From the NCBI GenBank assembly GCA_945861085.1, contig OX244046.1, forward strand, positions 1,426,001-1,490,000: a stretch of 64,000 bases of DNA, read 5' to 3'. Below the pieces are notes generated by a model. That model made no database searches and was not told the origin of the DNA. It saw only the letters and a list, made by a program, of their open reading frames with translations. Positions within the stretch are counted from its first letter, which is position 1. Each line of letters opens with the position of its first letter. This document shows positions 27,224 through 36,735 of this stretch, piece after piece. This DNA comes from Clostridioides difficile_D (GTDB taxonomy: Bacteria; Bacillota; Clostridia; Peptostreptococcales; Peptostreptococcaceae). Both the position numbers and the translations under genes were made by a program.

Positions 27224-28114
27224 ATGAGTAGTACAATCAAATCAAATAGAATAAAGGGTATAATGTTTATAATAGCATCAGCTCTTGGCTTTGCAATGAT
27301 GTCTGCATTTGTAAAACTAGCTGGAGATTTACCAAGTTTTCAAAAAGTGTTCTTTAGAAATCTAGTATCAGCTGTAATAGCTTTTTGGCTTATCATAAAA
27401 CACAAAGGTAGTCTAACTGGTAAAAAAGAAAATTTAAAAGTACTTTTATATAGGTCAATATTTGGAACTCTAGGAGTAATATTTAACTATTATGCAATTG
27501 ACAGGTTGATGCTTTCAGATGCAAACATGCTAAATAAAATGAGTCCATTCCTTGTAGTTATATTTTGTGCAATTGCTCTAAAAGAAAAAATAAATGTAAA
27601 GCAGATAGGAGCTATTATAATTGCATTTATAGGAGCTTTATTCATAATAAAACCAACATTTAGTGTAGAAGTAATTCCATATCTTGGAGGAATTGCAGGA
27701 GCTGTATTTGCAGCAATGGCATATACTTGTTTAAGAGTTCTTGGAGATAGAGAAGATTACTACACAATCGTATTTTTCTTTTCAGTTTTTTCATTAATTA
27801 CTGTAGGGCCAATTGCTTTTGCAGTATACGAACCAATGACTCTTATGCAACTTATATATCTATTACTAGGTGGAGTATTTGCAAGTCTAGGTCAATTTGG
27901 AATAACTTTAGCATATAAGTATGCACCTGCTAAGGAAATTTCTATATTTGACTATAGTAATATAATCTTTTCAGCAATTTTAAGTATATTCTTATTCAAT
28001 GTTTATCCAGATATGTTAAGTGTTGTTGGATATTTAATAGTATTTTCAGCAGCTTTTTATATGTTTTTATACAATAAGAAATTAGATAAATTAGATAAAG
28101 AAAAGAAGAAGTAA
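27224..28114 (+). CDS. EamA/DMT-family exporter
   Basis: The 296-residue membrane protein has ten predicted helices and two EamA repeats. The first half starts GIMFIIASALGFAMMSAFVKLAGDLPSF and the second starts GGIAGAVFAAMAYTCLRVLG. It is a member of the RhaT/EamA superfamily that exports metabolites such as amino acids. The substrate is not predictable from sequence. Charged C-terminus (DKLDKEKKK). AAAAGAGG precedes ATG 27224. It has its own terminator, so it is probably a single-gene unit. Confidence 0.8.
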   Translation: MSSTIKSNRIKGIMFIIASALGFAMMSAFVKLAGDLPSFQKVFFRNLVSAVIAFWLIIKHKGSLTGKKENLKVLLYRSIFGTLGVIFNYYAIDRLMLSDANMLNKMSPFLVVIFCAIALKEKINVKQIGAIIIAFIGALFIIKPTFSVEVIPYLGGIAGAVFAAMAYTCLRVLGDREDYYTIVFFFSVFSLITVGPIAFAVYEPMTLMQLIYLLLGGVFASLGQFGITLAYKYAPAKEISIFDYSNIIFSAILSIFLFNVYPDMLSVVGYLIVFSAAFYMFLYNKKLDKLDKEKKK

Positions 28115-28205
28115 GCTAGATAAAAGTGTTCTTATAATTTATATTGAATATTTAAGTCTTTGTATTAAAGAAAATTGAGTTAAAATGTTTGATATATTGA
28201 CTTAT

Positions 28206-28250
28206 AACAGCAGTTAAAATTGAAAAATTATAACTGCTGTTTCTTTTATT
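28206..28250 (+). terminator. Terminator after the EamA gene
   Basis: AACAGCAGTTA (28206-28216) pairs with TAACTGCTGTT (28231-28241) and a T-rich stretch follows. Confidence 0.75.
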
Positions 28251-28324
28251 AAAAATATCCAAATGTCTATAAAAATAGACTATAATAGAGTAGTATAAAT
28301 AATATAAAGGGGATAAATTAAAGT

Positions 28325-29611
28325 ATGGAAAAAGTGAAAGTTGCTGTGATTGGAGCAGGTAATAGAGGAACATATGCATATGCTCCATATATTTATGAAA
28401 ATTCTGATGTATGTGAAATAGTTGCTGTAGCAGAACCTAAAAAAGGAAGACGAGAACTATTTACACAAAAATATAACCTAGATAGTAAAAATGTATTTGA
28501 AACTTTAGAAGACTTTTTTAAACAGGACAAGATGGCAGATGCAGTAATAATAGCTACAAATGATGATAGACATTATGATGTAGCAAAACTAGCTCTTGAA
28601 AAAGGTTATCACATATTATTAGAAAAGCCAATGTCTAACAGTTTGGATGGTTTGGTACATATAAATGATTTGTGTGATAAGTATAAAGATAAGATTTTTA
28701 TGATTTGTCATGTACTTAGATATTCTCCATTTTATAATAAGTTAAAAGAGATTGTAGAAAGTAAAAAGTTAGGAGAACTTGTTAGTATACAGTACAATGA
28801 AAATATAGGATATTGGCATTTTGCACATAGCTTTACTAGAGGGAATTGGAGAAATAGCAATGAAACAAGCCCTTTAATTTTAGCTAAGAGCTGTCATGAT
28901 ATGGATATTTTATTATATTTAGTAGGAAGTAGATGTAAAAAAATATCTGCATTTGGAAGTTTAAAGCATCTTAATAACCAAAATGCTAGTGGAGAGATGG
29001 CACAAAATTGTCTTCAGTGTTTAGTCGAAAAAAAATGCCCATATTCAGCAAAGAGAATTTATCTAGAAAAAGATAGAAGTATAAATAGAGCTGTTCATAT
29101 AAATCCAACTAAAGAGAATCTATTAAATATACTTAAGACAAGCCCATATGGAAGATGTGTTTATAGATGTGATAATAATGTTGTAGATAATATGGTAAAT
29201 ATATTACAGTTTGAAAATGGAGTGACAGCCACTTTTAATTTATGTGCATTTACTAAAGAAAATGGAAGAACTATAAAGTTGATGTTTAGTCATGGTGAAG
29301 TTGGTGGAGACTTAAATAAAAATGAAATAAGGATTAAAGAATTTGGAAAAAATGAAGAGATAGTTATAAGTCCATCAAATCAACAGAATAGGGTAGAAGA
29401 ATACGATAGAAATCTTATAGCTGAATTTATTAAATTAGTTTCTAGTAAAGAACTAGAGAAAGGTAAAGTAGCAGCAAAAGAAGCGATACAAAGTCATGTA
29501 ATGGCATTTGCAGCTGAATATGCAAGAGTTAGTGATGAGGTAGTATATATAGAAGAATTTTTTGATAATGCCAAACAAATGACTAGAGAGATAGAAGAAA
29601 CTATATTTTAA
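28325..29611 (+). CDS. Gfo/Idh/MocA-family oxidoreductase
   Basis: The 428-residue protein opens with a Rossmann NAD(P)-binding site (VAVIGAGNRGTYAYAPYI), then the family marker EKPMSN at about residue 102 and a C-terminal beta-sheet domain. A mid-protein insertion has a cysteine pattern, CLQCLVEKKCPYSA, followed by GRCVYRCDNN. This subset of the family is usually assigned to sugar or inositol-type substrates. The substrate here is unknown. The gene stands alone between a terminator and a convergent membrane protein gene. Confidence 0.78.
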   Translation: MEKVKVAVIGAGNRGTYAYAPYIYENSDVCEIVAVAEPKKGRRELFTQKYNLDSKNVFETLEDFFKQDKMADAVIIATNDDRHYDVAKLALEKGYHILLEKPMSNSLDGLVHINDLCDKYKDKIFMICHVLRYSPFYNKLKEIVESKKLGELVSIQYNENIGYWHFAHSFTRGNWRNSNETSPLILAKSCHDMDILLYLVGSRCKKISAFGSLKHLNNQNASGEMAQNCLQCLVEKKCPYSAKRIYLEKDRSINRAVHINPTKENLLNILKTSPYGRCVYRCDNNVVDNMVNILQFENGVTATFNLCAFTKENGRTIKLMFSHGEVGGDLNKNEIRIKEFGKNEEIVISPSNQQNRVEEYDRNLIAEFIKLVSSKELEKGKVAAKEAIQSHVMAFAAEYARVSDEVVYIEEFFDNAKQMTREIEETIF

Positions 29612-29636
29612 TTAAGAAAAACTTGTTAAATAAAAT

Positions 29637-29697
29637 AAAGATAGATTAGGTAATAGAAATACAAAAGATGTGTTCTATTAAAAAATCTATCTTTTTT
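29637..29697. terminator. Bidirectional terminator after the oxidoreductase gene
   Basis: AAAGATAGATT (29637-29647) pairs with AATCTATCTTT (29684-29694), with an inner TAATAGAA/TTCTATTA pair. T-rich tail on the plus strand. Confidence 0.75.
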
Positions 29698-30140
29698 TAA
29701 GGTTTTTTCTTATCCCTATCAAAAAAATCCATACATTCGGATAAAAGATAAGAAAGTAAAGCAAATAAGATTTCTGTACTTAGAGGAATCATTACTGAAT
29801 CCATAAATGTATCAATTATGTTCATAGCTAGAAAAGTTAGTATAAAATCAATTATAAATTCGCAAATTTTATATATTGAGTATGGTAATTTGTTTACATA
29901 TCTGAATATATCTAAAATAGTAGTGCATAGAAAATCAATTGGAGTAGTTATACAAAAATATATTAAAAAGAAAATTAGTACAGCTCCAAGAGATTTATAT
30001 TCAAATCCTAAGAATGATAAGAAGCCAATTCCTATAACCGTGAAAATACAAAAAGTTATACCAAAAAAAACAGCAAAAAATAAAAATACAGAAATAAATT
30101 CGCCTAAAGGAATTCTTCTTTTATTACTTATCTTAATCAA
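29697..30140 (-). CDS. Small polytopic membrane protein, YrvL-like
   Basis: The 147-residue protein has about four hydrophobic helices (residues 12-36, 48-72, 84-105, 118-138), and the order KSLGAVLIFFLIYFCITTPIDFL resembles the YrvL family of small membrane proteins. In B. subtilis YrvL restrains the sigma-O factor; no such partner is seen here. It starts 10 bases after the DppA-like gene's stop and is likely co-transcribed. The family assignment is tentative. Confidence 0.5.
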   Translation of the reverse strand: MIKISNKRRIPLGEFISVFLFFAVFFGITFCIFTVIGIGFLSFLGFEYKSLGAVLIFFLIYFCITTPIDFLCTTILDIFRYVNKLPYSIYKICEFIIDFILTFLAMNIIDTFMDSVMIPLSTEILFALLSYLLSECMDFFDRDKKKP

Positions 30141-30149
30141 CTCCTTAAT

Positions 30150-30944
30150 TTATATAAATAATAACATTCTTAAAAACTCATAATAGTCTTCTGTTTCAAA
30201 TAGTATTGTTTGAGAATCTATTTTCTTCATATTTGGGTAAAAAGATGCTTTAAAAGCTTTGTAATGTTCTCTAAATTTTATTTCTATTTTAAATTTATCT
30301 GGTAATTTTATTAAATGTCTAGATAAATCTCCAGATAAAGACTTTTTAACACCCTTCTCTATTTTTTTTAGTGCAAGATTTGGATGTATTGAAATTGAAC
30401 CATTTCCAATTCCATTTGACACAGGCACAGTGACTATATTTGGATTTAATTTTTTTGCACTCTCACAAAGCATTTCATCTCCACTTAAAAATGCTACAGG
30501 GATATTATAGTATGCAGCAATATAAGCATTTATAGTAAATTCAGATGCTATTTCATCATTTATTTTAAAATAGTCATAATCAATATCCATGGTATGAGAA
30601 AGAGGATTACCATTACAAGTAGCTCCAGAATGATAACCAGTGAATATACATGCATCAAAGCTTTCATCAATTCCAGCCATCATAACTAGTGGGTCTTTAG
30701 TCCATCCTCTAAGTATTTTAACATTTTCAGGTAGAATATTTGGATTAATATTTCTACCACTATCATGTGCATCTTTGACGAGTATCTCATGCATACCAGA
30801 TTGAGTAGCTCCATCACATGCAGCTGCTATTTCTTTACTCATCTGTGTTCTGTAGTGTTGTGAAAATTCACATTCAAGTTTTGTTTCATCCCAATTTACA
30901 ATACCACAAGTCCCTTCTATATCAGCACTTAAATACAATTTCAT
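30150..30944 (-). CDS. D-aminopeptidase, DppA type (M55)
   Basis: The 264-residue protein starts MKLYLSADIEGTCGIVNWDE, the metal-ligand DxEG signature of M55 peptidases. Further ligands lie in VKDAHDSGRN and TGYHSGATCNGNPLSHTM. DppA from B. subtilis is a zinc D-aminopeptidase acting on short D-amino-acid peptides. The frame opens far upstream at 31010, but a GGGGG site and the family start support ATG 30944. It likely cleaves D-Ala-containing fragments of murein. It is followed by the YrvL-like gene. Confidence 0.88.
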   Translation of the reverse strand: MKLYLSADIEGTCGIVNWDETKLECEFSQHYRTQMSKEIAAACDGATQSGMHEILVKDAHDSGRNINPNILPENVKILRGWTKDPLVMMAGIDESFDACIFTGYHSGATCNGNPLSHTMDIDYDYFKINDEIASEFTINAYIAAYYNIPVAFLSGDEMLCESAKKLNPNIVTVPVSNGIGNGSISIHPNLALKKIEKGVKKSLSGDLSRHLIKLPDKFKIEIKFREHYKAFKASFYPNMKKIDSQTILFETEDYYEFLRMLLFI

Positions 30945-31579
30945 AATATATACCCCCTTACGTTTATTATTAATGATAATAACAGATAACAGGAAATAAT
31001 ACATAATCAATAGAGGGCATAAAAATATTATGTCTTACTATTAATTATTATTAAATCTGTAACTGAAAAATAACTAAATTGGTATTAAAAAATATAACAC
31101 TAGGTGTCATCTATTTATCTAATTTTTTATATATAATATTTATATAAAATTGTAACATATAAGTGGTTACATTTACTAGTTTAACATAGTTAAAATAGTT
31201 AGGTATTATTTTTAAGTTAAATTAATTATTATAAAATAGTAGAGTAGAAGAAAAATTTAATTTATTAAGGATATATTATAATAATTTGTTGATACCAATA
31301 TCACTTAGAACATATAAAATTACTATAAATACTTGAAATGAATGAAAAAAGAAGGTGTTTCTTATGGTTAAGTTTTGATTAAATTAGATTGTTTACAGAA
31401 TCTATTGCATTTATTTGTATAAATCAATAAAAAGAAGAAAATAGAGAGTTATTTAGCAACTATACTTAATATGCTAAAGCACACTCTATAGTTGCTGAAT
31501 AACTCTCAAAACTTAAATATATTATTTTAGTTATACTTTTTATTTTTAAAACAAGCCCATGAAAGCAAAGAAAAATAGT
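30945..31579. other. 635-base intergenic region with a long hairpin
   Basis: Apart from the DppA upstream region this is AT-rich and holds no convincing gene. The main structure is GAGAGTTATTTAGCAACTAT (starting at 31444, 21-base arm) pairing with the arm at 31487-31507 with a single mismatch. The hairpin is followed on the minus strand by a T-rich tail, which would fit a terminator of the TrmO-like gene. Confidence 0.5.
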
Positions 31580-32056
31580 TTAAAACTCAAATTCATTTTC
31601 CCAATCAAATTCTCCTGATTTTTCTACACTTTTAGGCCAGTGACTACACCATTTAGGAACTGATGGATTTTCAACCCTATCAACGCTTGGAGTATATGGT
31701 TTTAAGTCAATAACAGGACTATTATCATTAGCATCAATATATGGTATTTTTATTATACCATTTTCATGGTCTATATTGATGATTTGTACGGTAGTCAATG
31801 CTATTGGATTTGGTCTAATAGGTGACCTTGTTGCAAATATTCCTATAACATTTGGTCCATTTTTATAAGGTTTTGGAGTTTCTAAAATACTTCTTAGTTC
31901 AGGATTATCGAACCCATCAGCCCACCAAAATACATTTAAATGGCTAAAGTTATCGAGTTCATTTAATGCAGGTATGTATTTTTTGTTTAATTTAATAAAT
32001 ACTTCTTCACCTTGAATACATATTTTACCTATAGGATTTACTAATATTTCTTTCAT
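31580..32056 (-). CDS. TrmO/TsaA-like tRNA methyltransferase
   Basis: The 158-residue protein belongs to the TrmO (YaeB, VirR/TsaA) family, which N6-methylates t6A37 in tRNA-Thr using S-adenosylmethionine. Signatures are FWWADGFDNPELR and GIFATRSPIRPNPIALTTVQI, then IDLKPYTPSVDRV. The frame opens at 32158 but GGAGG precedes ATG 32056, which gives the normal family start (KEILVNPIGKI). It lacks the longer C-terminal segment of E. coli TrmO, which is common in Gram-positive homologues. Confidence 0.75.
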   Translation of the reverse strand: MKEILVNPIGKICIQGEEVFIKLNKKYIPALNELDNFSHLNVFWWADGFDNPELRSILETPKPYKNGPNVIGIFATRSPIRPNPIALTTVQIINIDHENGIIKIPYIDANDNSPVIDLKPYTPSVDRVENPSVPKWCSHWPKSVEKSGEFDWENEFEF

Positions 32057-32158
32057 AATATTACCTCCAATTATTTGGTTTGTCTTTTGTAATTTTATAG
32101 TACAGCGTGACACCATGTGAGGGTCAATATAAAAAATAATAGATAAAAATATTAACAA

Positions 32159-33328
32159 TTAAAATGATAATACATTTTTTACATGAAGCATAACACCAGT
32201 AATAAGACAATCTTCATCAATATCAAAAGTAGAGGTGTGCAGAGGAGAAACAATATTTTTTTCTCGATTTGCACAACCAAGATGGTAAAAAGCTCCTTCA
32301 CAGTACCTTAGAAAATATGAAAAGTCTTCAGCACCAAGAGTAGGTACATCTTTAATAAGAATATTTTCCTCTCCAAGCAATTCTACAGCATTTTGCTTAA
32401 CATAATCTACTAGACTGTTTGAATTGATAAGGGCTGGATAACCCTCCTCAATTTCAACCGAAACACTTCCTCCAAATGTTTTACAAGTAAAATCACAAAT
32501 TTCTCTAATTCGTTTTTTTGAAAACTCTCTAGTTTCTTGAGTTAAAGTTCTCAAGGTGCCTTTTATAATGACCTTATCACAAACTATATTTTCTTTGATT
32601 CCACCTTCAATTTTTCCTAGAGAAATAACCACAGAATCAGTAGGGTTTGTGTTGCGACTAACGATTGTTTGTAGAGCTGTTATGATATGAGCAGATATAA
32701 CTATAGCATCAATACCTTGATGTGGATAAGCTCCATGACATTTTGAACCATGTACAGTTAATCGAAGTGTGTCAGTGGAAGCATTTAAAGTGTTGTATTT
32801 TAATTCAATTAGATTTTTATCAATGTTAGGATTTACATGAAGACCAAATATATATTTTACATCTGGATTTTCAAGACATCCATCTTCTATCATAAGTTGA
32901 GCGCCACCAATAGTTTCTTCAGCAGGTTGGAAAAAGAATTTTACGTTTACATTTAGATAATTCTTTAATTTAAATAGTATATTACAAGCACCAAGTAAAA
33001 TAGAAGTATGTGCATCATGACCACATGCATGCATTTTACCAAGATTAATGGATTTATAATAAGAATTAAGTTCTTCTGTTATAGGTAAGGCATCTATATC
33101 AGCTCTTATTGCAACTGTTTCTAAATTTGGATTTACATTTATATATGCAGTTATTCCTGTATGATTTTTATATTCAATGTAACTTATACCTATTTCACTT
33201 AAATATTTGATAATTTTTTTCTTAGTTTGAAATTCTTCTAACCCAAGTTCTGGAGTCTTATGTAAATCCCTCCTTATATTTATAACCCAATCATTTATCT
33301 CATAACAAAGAGTTTTTATATTAATCAT
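32159..33328 (-). CDS. M20D amidohydrolase (N-acyl amino acid / hippurate hydrolase type)
   Basis: The 389-residue protein has the M20 metal-dependent layout: RRDLHKTPELGLEEFQT near residue 20, HACGHDAHTSILLGAC near 100, PAEETIGGAQLMIEDGC, a dimerisation domain at about 180-300, and TLGAEDFSYFL near 345. The family removes acyl groups from amino acids or dipeptides. The upstream ATG at 33337 overlaps the AGGATG site, so ATG 33328 is preferred. It ends 102 bases upstream of the TrmO-like start and may be co-transcribed with it. Confidence 0.85.
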   Translation of the reverse strand: MINIKTLCYEINDWVINIRRDLHKTPELGLEEFQTKKKIIKYLSEIGISYIEYKNHTGITAYINVNPNLETVAIRADIDALPITEELNSYYKSINLGKMHACGHDAHTSILLGACNILFKLKNYLNVNVKFFFQPAEETIGGAQLMIEDGCLENPDVKYIFGLHVNPNIDKNLIELKYNTLNASTDTLRLTVHGSKCHGAYPHQGIDAIVISAHIITALQTIVSRNTNPTDSVVISLGKIEGGIKENIVCDKVIIKGTLRTLTQETREFSKKRIREICDFTCKTFGGSVSVEIEEGYPALINSNSLVDYVKQNAVELLGEENILIKDVPTLGAEDFSYFLRYCEGAFYHLGCANREKNIVSPLHTSTFDIDEDCLITGVMLHVKNVLSF

Positions 33329-33500
33329 AAAACACATCCTAACTATATTAAACTATATTAAAAATTTATTTTTCTTCATTAATTATATTATTCTATATAA
33401 ATCATTATTCTGTATCAAGTGCAAATAAAATATCTTATAATTATAGTAGAGATACTTAGCATGGATAAGAATATATCATTTTAGAATAAGAGGTGTTTAA

Positions 33501-34364
33501 ATGTTAGGAATAATTGCGCCATCTGGGCCATTAAGAAATACGAGTTTGGAGGAAATAAAGTTTAATTTAGAGAATTATGGTTATGAAGTTAAATTTTCTG
33601 AAAGTTGCAGTTTAAATTATAAAGGTTATTTAGCTGGTAATGATGATATTAGAGCAAGAGATATAGAAGATATGTTTTTAGATAAAGACGTAGACATGAT
33701 TATGTGTTTAAGAGGAGGTTATGGCACAACAAGGATATTGGACAAAATAAATTATGAGATAATAAAGCAAAATCCAAAACCATTTATAGGTTTTTCTGAT
33801 ATAACAGGACTAAACCTAGCTTTCTATAAAAATTGTGGTCTTTTAACATATCATGGAATAATGGCAGCAAATGTAGTCAAATGGGATGAGTTTACCTATA
33901 AATCTCTAATAGATGCTTTGGAATTTAAAGATGAACTCTATTTAGAAAACCCAAAAGAAGAAAAAATTTATACTGTATGTGAAGGTAAAGCAGAGGGAAT
34001 AATAATGGGAGGAAATTTATCCTTAATAATTGCTACAATGGGAACTAAATATGAAATAGATGCAAAAGATAAAATTTTATTTATCGAGGAAATTGGAGAA
34101 TCTCAATATAAACTAGATAGAATGTTAACCCAACTATATTCTTCAGGAAAACTTGATGAATGTAGTGGTATAATTTTTGGAGATTTTAAGGATTGTATTG
34201 AAGAAAAAGATTTAATAGAACTACTAATGGAGTTTGCCAAAAAGGTCAATAAGCCTGCTATATATAATCTTCAATCTGGACATTGTATTCCAATGGTGAC
34301 TATTCCTTTGGGTAGAATGTGTGAATTAAATGCTACAGAAAAAATGGTTAAATTAAAAAAATAG
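33501..34364 (+). CDS. LD-carboxypeptidase (S66)
   Basis: The 287-residue protein has the S66 serine-carboxypeptidase layout: LGIIAPSGPLR at the start, LRGGYGTTRILD, the nucleophile Ser in FIGFSDITGLNLAF (about residue 102), the Glu in FIEEIGESQYKLDRML, and the His in SGHCIPMVTIPLG. The family cleaves the L-Lys/meso-DAP-D-Ala bond of murein tetrapeptides and recycled peptides. No signal peptide is seen, so it acts on cytoplasmic fragments and fits the nearby epimerase and D-aminopeptidase. Start ATG 33501 with AGAGGTG upstream. Confidence 0.85.
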   Translation: MLGIIAPSGPLRNTSLEEIKFNLENYGYEVKFSESCSLNYKGYLAGNDDIRARDIEDMFLDKDVDMIMCLRGGYGTTRILDKINYEIIKQNPKPFIGFSDITGLNLAFYKNCGLLTYHGIMAANVVKWDEFTYKSLIDALEFKDELYLENPKEEKIYTVCEGKAEGIIMGGNLSLIIATMGTKYEIDAKDKILFIEEIGESQYKLDRMLTQLYSSGKLDECSGIIFGDFKDCIEEKDLIELLMEFAKKVNKPAIYNLQSGHCIPMVTIPLGRMCELNATEKMVKLKK

Positions 34365-34434
34365 TGTGTATATAAATATAACAGAAATATGGTATAATCT
34401 TATACAAGTAAAAATTTAGCTAGGAGGATGAAGA

Positions 34435-35028
34435 ATGTCTGATGATAGAATAATAGACTTTAACGAACTAAAGAACAAAGTTAAAGATTCTGATGTAGAT
34501 AAATTTGAGCAATATATATATAACTTATATTTTTCTGTTATGGATGGGAAGATGTCTATGGCTGAGTTTTCAAGAAAAATATTTGATTATATGAGGGATA
34601 ACAACATATCTCAAGAAAAATTTATGAAAATACAAAAGCAATTTATGGAGAGATATGGCATGGATACCGAAGAAGTAGAAAAACAACTTAGAAGTTTTGG
34701 AATCGACCCTTCTGCAGCAGGTTTTATGAGTAATAGTGCTTCCAGCAAAGTATCTACAGAAGATTTAGAATCATTCAAAAAGAGTGCAGGATTTTATGAG
34801 AAATATGGTGAAAAAATTCAACCAAAGAGTTGCATAACAACATTTATAAAAAATGATTTGAATGATATTAATGTGATAATTGACCAAGAAAAGATAATGC
34901 TTTGTAGTGATAAAAAAATAAATCTTATGGACTCAGAACTAAATGAGTTTTTATTAGAATATAAGAATATGTTTAACAAAAAAATAAAGGTAGTAATGTG
35001 TGAAACTACAAATAAATATGACTATTAA
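34435..35028 (+). CDS. DUF3867 protein of unknown function
   Basis: The 197-residue, highly charged and helical protein begins MSDDRIIDFNELKNKVKDSDVDKFE and has the DUF3867 look common in clostridia. No catalytic motif or membrane segment is visible. AGGAGG (34421-34426) precedes ATG 34435. It is preceded by the LD-carboxypeptidase gene at 70 bases and followed by a strong terminator. Function is unknown. Confidence 0.7.
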   Translation: MSDDRIIDFNELKNKVKDSDVDKFEQYIYNLYFSVMDGKMSMAEFSRKIFDYMRDNNISQEKFMKIQKQFMERYGMDTEEVEKQLRSFGIDPSAAGFMSNSASSKVSTEDLESFKKSAGFYEKYGEKIQPKSCITTFIKNDLNDINVIIDQEKIMLCSDKKINLMDSELNEFLLEYKNMFNKKIKVVMCETTNKYDY

Positions 35029-35080
35029 AAAATGGATTTAACTACTGAAGCAGTATTGATTAGTAGTATAACTTAAAAAT

Positions 35081-35142
35081 AAAAATCGCAATTTATTATT
35101 CCTTACAAAACCGTATAAGGAATATATAAATTGCGATTTTTA
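35081..35142. terminator. Strong terminator with two-part stem
   Basis: AAAAATCGCAATTTA (35081-35095) pairs perfectly with TAAATTGCGATTTTT (35127-35141). The inner ATTCCTTA/TAAGGAAT lengthens the stem. Confidence 0.8.
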
Positions 35143-35288
35143 TATTATAAAGATTAGTTGTAATAAGTAACATTTGTAAATTTTAATATCCTCATTAAAA
35201 CTATTTGTTACTGTCTTTTTCTATTTTAGTTATATTAAAAATAGGTTATTTGATAATTATATTATATAGAATATAAAATATTGGAGTA

Positions 35289-35924
35289 TTAATGAATTTC
35301 TTTTAATACCTTAACGCCATTTTGAATCATACTATTAAAGAATACTAAGTTTAAAATCTCAGCAGGATGAACATTAGAAATATCATAAGTATCTACTAAA
35401 TTCATAGGTACAACTATATTTTTTTCAACATTATGTTGATTAAAATAGGATTTTAGGGTTATTGCAAATTGATATATACAGATGTCTGTACAATCCCCAA
35501 CTATAATTATATTGTCTATATCATCAAAATCCAAATTTTCTAATGCAAAAAATCCATTAGTAGAATTTTTAGGAAGAATTTTTAGGCTTTCTATTGATTT
35601 AAGCTCATCAACCAATTCACTTTCTACATCATTTTCCAAACAGTGAACAGGATAACTCAAAAGTTCTATAGACTTAGGAGTATGAGAATCAGTAAATGCT
35701 ATTAATCTATTTAATTTATTTGATATTTTTTTTGCAAACATTTCGATTGGTTTTATTAAAGACTCTATTCTGGGAGAGTATAATGCACCTTTTTTTGCAA
35801 AACCATTGTTAACATCAATTATAAATAAAGCAGTCTTAGCCAAATCATAATTTTCTATTTTTTCTATTGGTAGATTATCTAAATTATTTTTTAAAGCTTC
35901 AAGTTCATTTAATAAGTTATCCAT
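35289..35924 (-). CDS. Isochorismatase-family cysteine hydrolase (nicotinamidase-like)
   Basis: The 211-residue protein has the triad of the isochorismatase superfamily: the Asp in ALFIIDVNNGFAKKG, a Lys near LPKNSTNGFF, and the Cys in IIVGDCTDICIYQFAI. The DCTDICIYQ block is typical of nicotinamidases (PncA), which make nicotinic acid for NAD salvage. A metal-binding DxH is only loosely present (FTDSHTPKS), in keeping with PncA. GGAGGT precedes ATG 35924. Confidence 0.75.
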   Translation of the reverse strand: MDNLLNELEALKNNLDNLPIEKIENYDLAKTALFIIDVNNGFAKKGALYSPRIESLIKPIEMFAKKISNKLNRLIAFTDSHTPKSIELLSYPVHCLENDVESELVDELKSIESLKILPKNSTNGFFALENLDFDDIDNIIIVGDCTDICIYQFAITLKSYFNQHNVEKNIVVPMNLVDTYDISNVHPAEILNLVFFNSMIQNGVKVLKEIH

Positions 35925-36003
35925 AGTTATACCTCCAAGCTAAATTTAATAAAATTGTACATATTAATTATATAAAAGTCAAGGAGTACAAATTATTGTG
36001 TAG

Positions 36004-36735
36004 TTAGCTATATTGTTTTGATTGTAAAAGATTTGAAGCTATATCTGGATAGTTAGTAAAAATACCATCTACATTGAGTTTTAGACAGTGTAGTATATCG
36101 TCCTCTTCATTTACAGTATATACATTGACGCCAAGTAGATTTTTGTGACAAAGTTCAATTAGAGATTCATTTACTAAAACTAGAGGTGGATGAAGGTAAC
36201 TATTACCTAGAAATTTAGCAAAATTTACTACATTGTTTATAGGGAAATAACATAATAATCCTGTTTTTACACTAGGGTCTAATTTATGAAAGTTTTTTAA
36301 ACTATTACTATTGAAACTAGATATAATAACTCTATTTTTCATATTGTACCTTAAAATAAGCTCTAAAACATCTTTTTCTATATTAGGATAGTTTACCTTG
36401 TCAGTTTTTAGTTCTATATTTAAAATAAGGTCTGTAGGCGAAATTAAAATTAATACTTCTTCTAAAGTTGGAATTTTACATTCTTTATTATTTTGATACC
36501 CTTCAAAAGATGAGTTTAGAGTCTTTAGTTTTCTTAAAGTCAAGTCCTTTATAAAGCCATGTCCATTAAAAGTTCTATCAACTTTTTCATCATGAATAAC
36601 TACAATTTTTCCGTCCTTAGTCCTGTGAACATCAAGTTCTATTCCATATATATCCATATCTAAACATTTTTTAAAAGCTAGAATAGTGTTTTCTGGATAT
36701 TTTCCACTAAACCCTCTATGAGCATAAATATTCAT
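36004..36735 (-). CDS. Glycerophosphodiester phosphodiesterase
   Basis: The 243-residue protein shows the GDPD fold: HRGFSGKYPENTILAF at residue 5, DIYGIELDVHRTKDGKIVVIHDEKVDRTFNG, LNIELKTD, and a final VYTVNEEDDI...GIFTNYPDI. It hydrolyses glycerophosphodiesters to glycerol-3-phosphate plus an alcohol. There is no signal peptide, so it is cytoplasmic. It is single-copy and divergent from the NRPS-like gene. AAAGGAG precedes ATG 36735. Confidence 0.9.
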   Translation of the reverse strand: MNIYAHRGFSGKYPENTILAFKKCLDMDIYGIELDVHRTKDGKIVVIHDEKVDRTFNGHGFIKDLTLRKLKTLNSSFEGYQNNKECKIPTLEEVLILISPTDLILNIELKTDKVNYPNIEKDVLELILRYNMKNRVIISSFNSNSLKNFHKLDPSVKTGLLCYFPINNVVNFAKFLGNSYLHPPLVLVNESLIELCHKNLLGVNVYTVNEEDDILHCLKLNVDGIFTNYPDIASNLLQSKQYS

